15,527 nt of DNA, taken from assembly GCA_030634615.1 (NCBI GenBank), contig DAOWAL010000013.1:1-15527 (forward strand). Direction: 5' to 3'. Position 1 is the stretch's first letter. Each line of letters opens with the position of its first letter. Made by a program: the position numbers and the translations under genes. The stretch comes from Candidatus Aenigmatarchaeota archaeon (GTDB taxonomy: Archaea > Aenigmatarchaeota > Aenigmatarchaeia > QMZP01 > QMZT01). The notes beneath the pieces are model-generated. The model had not been told where the DNA came from and ran no database searches. It saw nothing but the letters and a program-made list of their open reading frames with translations. Shown in pieces: positions 6,875 through 14,200 of this stretch.

Positions 6875-8950
6875 ATGGAAGAGAGGAAAATTAGAGTTAT
6901 ATTTAGCAAGATCGGGTCGAAATTGATAGTCCCATATCTAATAATCTCCTTTCTTACATTAGCGATAATCGCAGGACTGGTCTACTATAATTACAATGTG
7001 CAAGTTGATTCCATACAGAAAATCCAAGATGAAATCTCAATCAAGGCCAGTTCTGAGATTAATTTTTACATTGAAAGAATTGTTAGTGAATTGGAATTGT
7101 TCAGTAATGAAATAGGTAAAACCAACCGCTTTGATAAAACCCTAAACCTCAAAAGTTTGAAAAATTTAATTGAACATGATCCTAGCATTTATTCACTTTC
7201 AATTGCTGATATAAACGGTATTGAAATAAATAAAATTGTCAAATATTACGACATGGAAACAGCTTCAGAATTGAAGGATACACATACCGAGGAAAAATTT
7301 AAGAAGGCGATTGAGGGAGATATTTTTCTGGGCCCTATCTACATCTCTAAATATGACATCCCATTTATTTCAATAAGTTCACCTATTTCAGATGATGACG
7401 GTGAAATAATTGGGGTTCTGGCTTCTGAAGTCGATCTAAGTCCCATGTGGGGAACCATATCCAAAATAAAGGTTAAAAAAACGGGATATGTCTACGTTGT
7501 GGATAACGATGGGCATCTTATAGCGTATAAGGACATCGCTCTAGTCAAGGAGCATCTAGATCTGAATCATATTGGGGGGGTTAGAAATTTCTTTAATAAT
7601 GTCCATGTGTCCGATGGTTACATTTCTTTCAATGACGAAGAGGTTATTGGCGATTGGAAAATGATTGAGATCGTTGGTTGGGGCTTGATTGTGGAATTGC
7701 CAAGCAAAGAAGTATTCCAAGAATTATCACCACTTCTAAATATTGGCGGAATTTCAGTTATCGCCTTTGTCTTATTCATAATTATAATCCCAATGATCAT
7801 TCTTAGAGTCGTGTTGAAACCGCTTGGTTATTTGCAAGAGGGGGTTATGGAAGTCAGAAGCGGGAATCTGGGGTACAAAATCTCCAAGACATCTAAAGAT
7901 GAGATAGGCGAGATAACTTCTGCTTTCAACCAGATGACCGTTGATTTGAAAAAATCACAAGAATCTATAAAGAAACATGCTGAAGAAATGGAAGGAAAAG
8001 TCGAAGAAAGAACATCAGAACTGAATGAAAAACTAGGTGAGCTTTCCGATACAAAAACAGCTGTTCTCAACATGATGGAGGACATGGACGAAGCAAATAT
8101 CAAACTCATCAAAACACAGGAAGAGCTTGAAAAAAGCCTTGCTGAATTAAAGGAAACTGACATAAAGAAAGATCAATTCATTTCAATTGCAGCACATGAA
8201 CTAAAAACACCTCTTACTTCAATTCATGGATTTTCCCAGCTTTTGATGAACAAGAAAGTTGCGAATAATTTCACGAAAAGAAACAAATATCTTAAGATTA
8301 TGGATCATGAAACAAAGAGGCTTGGTAAGCTTGTGGGTGACATACTTGATCTTTCAAGAATAGATCTTGGTACTGTAAAAATGTCATTAGTGACACTTGA
8401 TGTTAACGAATTCATTGAAAATATGGAAAGAGAAATGGAAATGCAAATCAAGGATAAAGGACTTACTTCAAAGTATGCCATAGAAAAGAAATTACCTAAA
8501 ATACAAACAGATAAAGAAAAACTTACAGAGGTTATCATAAACCTCATAAATAACGCTATTAAATACAGCCAGAAGGGCAAAATTACAGTTAAGGGTTTCA
8601 AAGAAAATGAAAACATACATTTCATCGTAAAGGATAATGGTATTGGTGTATCAAAGGGAAACCTTGAAAAGATCTTTGACAGATTCTATCAGATAGATTC
8701 ATCGTATACGAGAAGCGTTGGCGGAACAGGTCTTGGCTTGTCATTATGTAAAGAATTTGTTGTAATGCTCGGCGGAAAAATATGGGTAAACAGCGTCTTA
8801 GGTAAGGGAAGTGAATTCCATTTCACGCTTCCGATTAGCGGTGTGTCAGAAAAAAGTAAAACAGAGAGAAAGAAAAAGGCCGAAGAAACTATTAAAAGAG
8901 CAAAAGAACTGCAAAAAAACATTAAAGAGGCTGGCGGCAGTTCGCCTTAA
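6875..8950 (+). CDS. Cache-HAMP transmembrane sensor histidine kinase
   Basis: The product has 691 residues. TM1 is about 17-38. An extracellular Cache-type domain (about 40-285) carries YVYVVDNDGHLIAYKD and a closing GWGLIVELP strand. TM2 is about 290-312, HAMP about 311-362 (DEIGEITSAFNQMT), a coiled coil 363-430, HisKA with phospho-acceptor His441 in FISIAAHELKTPLTSIHGF, and HATPase_c with N-box NLINNAIKYS (Asn560), G1 DNGIGV, F-box IFDRFYQ and G2 GGTGLGLSL. All catalytic boxes are intact, so it should be an active kinase. After the ATPase domain there is an unusual basic, helical extension of about 30 residues (658-691). The start at 6875 has only a weak purine-rich upstream sequence and may depend on translation of the preceding SBP gene, 18 nt away. 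The likely phospho-acceptor is the receiver protein encoded convergently at 9010-9381, but no transcriptional link is visible. Confidence 0.92.
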   Translation: MEERKIRVIFSKIGSKLIVPYLIISFLTLAIIAGLVYYNYNVQVDSIQKIQDEISIKASSEINFYIERIVSELELFSNEIGKTNRFDKTLNLKSLKNLIEHDPSIYSLSIADINGIEINKIVKYYDMETASELKDTHTEEKFKKAIEGDIFLGPIYISKYDIPFISISSPISDDDGEIIGVLASEVDLSPMWGTISKIKVKKTGYVYVVDNDGHLIAYKDIALVKEHLDLNHIGGVRNFFNNVHVSDGYISFNDEEVIGDWKMIEIVGWGLIVELPSKEVFQELSPLLNIGGISVIAFVLFIIIIPMIILRVVLKPLGYLQEGVMEVRSGNLGYKISKTSKDEIGEITSAFNQMTVDLKKSQESIKKHAEEMEGKVEERTSELNEKLGELSDTKTAVLNMMEDMDEANIKLIKTQEELEKSLAELKETDIKKDQFISIAAHELKTPLTSIHGFSQLLMNKKVANNFTKRNKYLKIMDHETKRLGKLVGDILDLSRIDLGTVKMSLVTLDVNEFIENMEREMEMQIKDKGLTSKYAIEKKLPKIQTDKEKLTEVIINLINNAIKYSQKGKITVKGFKENENIHFIVKDNGIGVSKGNLEKIFDRFYQIDSSYTRSVGGTGLGLSLCKEFVVMLGGKIWVNSVLGKGSEFHFTLPISGVSEKSKTERKKKAEETIKRAKELQKNIKEAGGSSP

Positions 8951-9009
8951 TCCATTTTTCACAAGGAACCCCGTATAATACTTTGCCCATACGTGATTAT
9001 CCATTGACA

Positions 9010-9381
9010 CTAACCGATGATCTTTTTTATTCTCTTTAGAAGGTCATCGTTGTCAAAAGGTTTTGTTATATAATCAGAAACTTTCATCGAGTCAAGTTTA
9101 CCCTTCCCAGCTTCTGAGAATTTGGCAACAGTTACAAAGGCTATTTTCAAATTCTCTGTTTTCGGATTTTTCCTTATGTTTTCACATGTTTCTCTTCCAC
9201 TCATCCCGGGCATCATCATGTCAAGGAGCATCAAATCGGGTTTTACAGTTTTTAATTTTTCTAATGCTTCTTCACCATTTATCGCAGGAATTACTTCATA
9301 ACCTTCTTCTTCAAGGATTGCCGTTAGAAGTGCTATTAAACTTTCTTCATCATCAACTATCATGATTTTTCTCTTTGCCAT
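9010..9381 (-). CDS. Single-domain response regulator (CheY/receiver type)
   Basis: The product has 123 residues from ATG at 9381 (minus strand). It is a receiver domain only. Acidic pair Asp10-Asp11 lies in IMIVDDEES, phospho-acceptor Asp54 in MLLDMMMPGMSG, the switch Thr84 in IAFVTVAKF and Lys107 in YITKPFD. There is no DNA-binding or enzymatic output domain, so it must act by protein contact or as a phosphate relay. An upstream in-frame ATG at 9402 would add seven residues (MRDILII). I prefer 9381 because the TATA candidate at about 9404-9412 would place transcription start just before it, giving a leaderless mRNA. It converges with the histidine kinase gene (59 nt between stops) and lies 40 nt downstream of the P-loop-less KaiC-like gene on the same strand, so co-transcription with that gene is also possible. 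Confidence 0.92.
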   Translation of the reverse strand: MAKRKIMIVDDEESLIALLTAILEEEGYEVIPAINGEEALEKLKTVKPDLMLLDMMMPGMSGRETCENIRKNPKTENLKIAFVTVAKFSEAGKGKLDSMKVSDYITKPFDNDDLLKRIKKIIG

Positions 9382-9421
9382 AATTATCAATATGTCTCTC
9401 ATTTTATTAATATAATTTTTA
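9382..9421 (-). promoter_or_regulatory. Candidate TATA promoter for the receiver gene
   Basis: Read on the minus strand, an AT-only stretch (AAAAATTATATTAATAAAA, roughly 9420-9402) contains a TATA-like element centred about 27 nt upstream of ATG 9381. This fits a leaderless archaeal transcript. The gap is short (40 nt), so read-through from the upstream gene is equally possible. Confidence 0.35.
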
Positions 9422-9970
9422 TCATATATCTATTATCTCATCTGCAAACATTGACAAATCGCTTATCAATCGTTGATGTTCTTCTTTCTCTATATCACTA
9501 TTTTTTTGTAGCAGGAACATTTTTTTCGTTTTTCTTTCACCATTTTCTGAAAGCAATTCGTGTGTGAATCTAACTATTGATGAAATTCCTTTGTATATCA
9601 TCAGTTTGGATATTGTATCGAAAATAATAGCATTGCATTTTTCTTCGTTTATGGCTGTTTTTATCGCATTTTTCATCTTTGTCAAATCAGTAGGCCCGTC
9701 TACAAAAATGCAGTTGTCAACTGGGGGATGTTCCATGTAATAAGATGTTAAGGTGTCCACGAAGAACAAATTTGATGTGTCAATGTCCATATTTTTTAGT
9801 TCATTTATCGTGTCTTCATATGGTCTCGTAATGGTCACATAACATATTTTTTTATTGCCATCACCAATCAATTTTATTATTTTGTCGAAATTTGTCACGT
9901 ATTCATCCTCTTTTGTAAGCAAAAGAAATAATCTGTTTTTACCTGAAACATTATTTTTTCTTTCTCCCAT
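9422..9970 (-). CDS. Degenerate KaiC-like RecA-fold protein without P-loop
   Basis: The product has 182 residues from ATG at 9970 (an in-frame TTG lies at 9979). Its C-terminal two thirds align with the partial protein at 1-345, so the two are paralogues. A RecA/KaiC-like order of strands is visible: RLFLLLTKEDEYVTNFDKII in the place where a Walker A loop would be, then KICYVTITRPYEDTINELK (compare CLYMSFEESEERL in the intact ATPase at 10125), NLFFVDTLT, the Walker B-like NAIIFDTISKLMIYKG, and a final DLSMFADEIIDI. No GxxxxGK(T/S) motif exists and the paired catalytic Glu of KaiC is not apparent, so ATP hydrolysis is unlikely. It is predicted to be soluble. Its neighbours are a receiver gene downstream and an active KaiC-like ATPase divergently upstream, which suggests a regulatory or adaptor role. 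Family assignment is by pattern only. Confidence 0.75.
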   Translation of the reverse strand: MGERKNNVSGKNRLFLLLTKEDEYVTNFDKIIKLIGDGNKKICYVTITRPYEDTINELKNMDIDTSNLFFVDTLTSYYMEHPPVDNCIFVDGPTDLTKMKNAIKTAINEEKCNAIIFDTISKLMIYKGISSIVRFTHELLSENGERKTKKMFLLQKNSDIEKEEHQRLISDLSMFADEIIDI

Positions 9971-10124
9971 TTCAATCAATAGTCATTTGTATGGACAATT
10001 TATAAATTAAACGTATAAATGTTTAAACAAATCAGTGTAAACAATAAACATATTATATTGGTTATTCAATACATCATAACAGATTTATTAGTAGAGAATG
10101 TAAATTCTATATTAGGTGTGTTAA
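9971..10124. promoter_or_regulatory. Divergent intergenic region with GTTTAAAC palindrome and promoters both ways
   Basis: This 154-nt region separates two divergent genes. For the minus gene, TTTATAA around 9999-10005 lies about 30 nt upstream of ATG 9970, consistent with a near-leaderless transcript. For the plus gene, GATTTATTA (10082-10090) followed by GGTG (10115-10118) fits a TATA box and short leader ending at ATG 10125. GTTTAAACAAA at 10021-10031 is the shared word also found at 5594 and 11155. AATTAAAC (10005-10012) lies 8 nt to its left and also recurs at 11165-11172. The palindrome sits about 50 nt from the minus start and about 100 nt from the plus start. Confidence 0.45.
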
Positions 10125-11057
10125 ATGGCAAAGAAAAATGTCAAGAAAAAAACAACAAAAGCTGCAAAAAAAAGAACAAAAAAACCAGCTGCAGAGTCAA
10201 AGAAAAAACCTCTTTTTGATATCGGGGCGATAAAAAAAGAGATAAAAAAAGTTACTGTTGGCGGAAAAACATCAAAAGTCCAAACTAAAAGCAGTACAAA
10301 AAAGATGGCAAAGGGAAAGGAAAGGCATTACGTTAAGGTAGGGATAGACGGATTTGACAGTCTTTTTGAATACGGTATACCAAAGGGATCTTCCATACTA
10401 GTTGCTGGTGGTGCAGGCTCTGGTAAAACAATATTCTGTTTACAGATGATTGCGGATGCTGCAATGAAGGGTGAAAAATGCCTTTACATGAGTTTTGAGG
10501 AATCAGAAGAAAGACTAATAAACCACATGGAAGATTTTGGATGGGACGCAAGAAAACTCATAAAGGAAGGAAAACTCAAGATTGTAAGAATGAGCTCTCA
10601 TGATATTGCAAGGTCAGTTGAAGCACTGCTTGCAAAAGAGAGAGGGGAACTCATGATAGATATGGAACCTGTGATAATCCCGGAAGGGTTTAAACCTGAC
10701 AGGATAATAGTTGATTCTCTTAGTGCAATATCATCAAGCTTTATTGGCAGTGAGAAAAATTACAGGAGTTACATAGAGCAGTTATTCAGATATTTTGAAA
10801 AACTAGGTTCAACTTCATTTTTAATAACAGAAACTGAGCAGGTACCAAAAATATTCAGCCCGACCGGCGTAGAAGAATTCCTGGCTGATGGTGTAATAGT
10901 TCTTTACAGCATAAGAAAGGGTGATGTAAAGGAAAATGCAATAGAAGTTCTTAAGTGTCGTGGAGCAAGACACGAAAAGAAAATTGTGGCAATGCAGATG
11001 ATAGAAAATAAAGGAATTGTCGTATACCCGGATCAGCAGGTATTTAGTGGAATATAA
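10125..11057 (+). CDS. KaiC-like RecA-superfamily ATPase with lysine-rich N-terminal tail
   Basis: The product has 310 residues with a single RecA/KaiC domain at about 66-305. Visible motifs are VGIDGFDSLFEYGIPKGSS (typical KaiC entry), Walker A GGAGSGKT (95-102, Lys101), YMSFEESEERL with the paired Glu125/Glu126, Walker B RIIVDSLSA with Asp197, and a late strand ADGVIVLYS followed by the K-C-R-G-A-R-H segment seen in KaiC-family C-termini. It should bind and hydrolyse ATP and oligomerise as a ring; targets are unknown. Residues 1-65 are low-complexity and very basic (KK and KKK runs), possibly a nucleic-acid or membrane-surface tether. An alternative start at Met61 (10305) would remove the tail, but GGTG at 10115 and a TATA candidate support 10125. 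The poly-A codon runs of the tail are prone to sequencing or replication slippage. It is a single-domain protein, not the double-domain clock KaiC. Confidence 0.87.
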   Translation: MAKKNVKKKTTKAAKKRTKKPAAESKKKPLFDIGAIKKEIKKVTVGGKTSKVQTKSSTKKMAKGKERHYVKVGIDGFDSLFEYGIPKGSSILVAGGAGSGKTIFCLQMIADAAMKGEKCLYMSFEESEERLINHMEDFGWDARKLIKEGKLKIVRMSSHDIARSVEALLAKERGELMIDMEPVIIPEGFKPDRIIVDSLSAISSSFIGSEKNYRSYIEQLFRYFEKLGSTSFLITETEQVPKIFSPTGVEEFLADGVIVLYSIRKGDVKENAIEVLKCRGARHEKKIVAMQMIENKGIVVYPDQQVFSGI

Positions 11058-11114
11058 AATTTCACTTGTTTTAGTTAGTTCATTGTGGGGCGCCGTGAGT
11101 ACAATATTGATCGA

Positions 11115-11138
11115 TTTTTTGCATTTTTGTTTGTTTTG
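11115..11138 (+). terminator. T-rich archaeal-type terminator
   Basis: Three T-rich runs (T6, T5, then TTTGTTTTG) lie about 60-80 nt after the KaiC-like stop codon with no strong hairpin upstream. This matches intrinsic archaeal terminators, which rely on U-tracts. It would separate the KaiC-like gene from the surface-protein gene. Confidence 0.5.
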
Positions 11139-11146
11139 TAAAAATC

Positions 11147-11203
11147 GTTTAATTGTTTAAACAAAATTAAACTTTATTATCAAGTAAGATTTAATTATTA
11201 TAT
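11147..11203 (+). promoter_or_regulatory. 8-bp inverted repeat around GTTTAAAC plus TATA, leaderless start
   Basis: Perfect 8-base arms, GTTTAATT (11147-11154) and AATTAAAC (11165-11172), flank GTTTAAACAA. The 14-mer GTTTAAACAAAATT (11155-11168) is identical to 5594-5607. CTTTATTAT at about 11172-11180 is a TATA candidate about 28 nt upstream of ATG 11204, so transcription would begin at or next to the start codon. The dyad lies directly upstream of the TATA candidate, a plausible activator or repressor position. Confidence 0.5.
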
Positions 11204-14200
11204 ATGTTGTATAAATTCATTGTAATTACTATTATACTATTGATTATAATTCCATCAGTTTCTGCTTCGAATTTACCGAATATCACTTTGTCTGCACCGA
11301 ATGATGGAAATATTTCAACTACACAAAACATCACTTTTGAATGTAATGTTACAGATGATGAGAGTATTTACAACATATCCCTTTTTCATAACATAAACGG
11401 TACATTCGAATTCCATAGTACCAGAAACATAATGACAGTTGAAAGTGATGATAATACGACATTGCTGTGCAGATTTGATAATAATTATACATGTGAAGAT
11501 GGCGAGGTCGGGACAGGTACATCGACAGATTTCGTGACAACCAAGTTCATGAACGGTGTCAGGATAAACAACTCTGACACGCTGACCTATCCTGCATCGG
11601 GCAACATAATCACGGACAGCGGGACAATCGAGTTCTGGGTGCAGCCGGGTTACAACACGACAGGTTATGGGGACTACATCTACCTTTTCGTTACAGATCC
11701 TTATAGCGAAGAAGAAGTGAATTATTTCGAAATCTACATATACAATGACGATATTTTCTTCAATATCGTAGATTTTGAAGGAGAAGACGAGAGTGTTTCC
11801 AAATCCATAGACTGGAAAGTGGGAGAATGGCATCATGTCGTGGCGGAATGGGATGTCGACAACCAATTAGGAAACGGTGAGATTGTAGACATATTCATTG
11901 ACGGTTTGAACAGCTCGACCACATTCGGTGGTACAGGTTATAGCACAAAAGGTAGCGAATTAGGGACAAATATATACATAGGAAGCTATATCGACGGCCA
12001 ATATCAGGGAATATCGGTTTTCGATGAATTCAGAATTTTGAACAAACCTTTGACTGAGAATGAAATAAATGCCTCTTACCATAAGAGCCTATCGGATCAC
12101 ACAAGTGAAACCGCTACTTGGACAATAAATAATATTCCTGACGGCTCATACAAATGGGCATGTCTTGCGTATGATAATGAAAGTCAGGGCAATTGGTCTG
12201 AAACAAACTTCACACTTTATGTAGATTCGTCAACATGCCCAGCACTGGAAGAGTTTATTTTCTCCCCTCCAAATGATGATGCCATAGATCCTAGTATGGT
12301 TGTTAATGTTACTGCAAATGTATCAGACTTTACTAACGTTAGTTCAGTTGTGTTTCAATGGAATGAAAATGGTAGCTGGACCAATGACACAATGGATTAT
12401 GACAACATCACTGAATTATTTGAAAATGCAAGTATGACAATTGACCAAACCGGTGGTGTGTACTATTACAGAATATGGTCGAATGATACATGGGGGAATT
12501 CAGGATATTCAAGTACATTAAACATGTCAGTAGATTGGGATTATACATGGTCGCTTAGCCCATCTACTTTTGGCACAGTTTATGGGTTTGTTAGTTGCTC
12601 TGACTGCTATGTTGGTACACTAATAATAAATAATACAGCAGATGACAGTATGAGTTTTACAATATTAAATGACTGGCCATTCGGTCTTAGCTATAACGTT
12701 TCAAACCCAGTTTCAATAGGTGCGAATCAGGAAATTCATATAAATGTAACAGCTGACTTTGCAGCTGAATCCAGCGAATACGATGTTGTATTGAATGTAA
12801 CAGCAGTACATGGAACTCAAACACCGTTGCCAACTTCAAGTAATGTTACATTTTCAATGAATTCATATACCGGTGGATCATATTTTGACAATGATGACAT
12901 ATCGGTTACAAATTATGAAACCAGTGTTTATCAGGGGATGTCATATAATCTTACAATGGAACTTAAAAACATAGGTAATGATACAGCTAACAATGTATCT
13001 ATAAACTGGACACTGCCTACTGGTTGGTCAAACAGTTCTGGAAATTTAACAAATTATATAGGTCCATTAAATGGCTCAACTGATGGTGGTAATACGATAA
13101 CTTTGAACTTAACAGTTCACATTTCATCTTCATCTGCAGTAGCTGGTGTTACAAATATAACAGTTTCTGCCAGTTCCAGCGATGGCCTTTCTGCAAATAC
13201 AACTGTTACAACCTATGTTAATTGCAACAATGATGACAGTGTATGTGGTTTGGGATGTTCATACGTAACAGATGACGATTGTCCGATACCACAATCTCCT
13301 GGTGGAGGTGGTGTCTCTACTTCAATAGCACTTCCTGCGTCTTCAAAAGAATACGACATGACACTGACACTTCCTGAAAGAATTGATGTGAACAGGGGCG
13401 AAACAAAGATAGTTCAGATTGGTGTGAGAAATGACGTTTCTGGAACAACTTTAGATAGTGTTAAACTTTCACTTACCGGTTATCCTCAAACATTTATGAA
13501 AATTGTTCAAAGCAAAATAAATGGTATAGGATACGGAGAAATTGAATATTTTGATGTCGAAATAATTGCACCTGTTTATGCTGTACATGAAAAATACACG
13601 CTTACTGCAAAGGTGTCGGGTGCATTTATAGAATTGAATAAAGAAACACCAACTGAAAAAACAGGTGAAGTACCGCTTGTTACACACAAAACAATAGCGA
13701 ATGATACACTCGATTATTACGATGGTGCAAAAGAAGCATTAGTTGAAATGGAAAATTCTGAATTCGAAAGTAAGCAACTTAAAGAAACGCTTATTGAAAT
13801 AGAGGAAGCACTTGACGAAGGTAATTATGATAAAGTAAAAGAACTTTCAGAATCAGTAATTTCAAAAAAGAATTTAGCATTTGAACTGAGCAAAAAGATT
13901 AGTGAAATGGAAAATATCATACAGTCTATAAAATATCAAAACGGTGAACTTCCAGAAGCTGAAAAAATGCTCTTCCTTGCAAAAACCGCATTTCAGAGAG
14001 GTGAATATGATAGGGCAAATGAGAGAATGGATAGTGCAGCTTTAGTATACACACTTGAGTCAACAAATGCTTGGTTTACTATTTTTGTTACAAAATACTG
14101 GTGGGCAATTATCATCGCCATGGTAGCATTAGTTAAACTTGCTTTCATGAGCAAAAATAAGCTTAATGTGATGGGTAAGATAGGAAGACTGGATACTCTT

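Noticed and set aside
9382..9402. ATG at 9402 as the receiver start
   Set aside because: It adds a short non-conserved MRDILII before the usual receiver beginning and overlaps the expected transcription start; 9381 fits better, though 9402 is not excluded.
10019..10219. Small plus-strand open frame upstream of and overlapping the KaiC-like start
   Set aside because: It overlaps the intergenic promoter and then reads the Lys-rich tail out of frame; no ribosome-binding site or homology pattern.
10688..10695. GTTTAAAC as a further copy of the shared intergenic word
   Set aside because: It lies inside the KaiC-like coding sequence (Gly-Phe-Lys-Pro codons), lacks the following CAAA extension and is not near a start.
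11315..11866. Minus-strand open frame of 183 codons
   Set aside because: It lies antisense inside the LamG-coding part of the surface gene, shows no domain pattern, and is explained by the less AT-rich composition there lacking stops.
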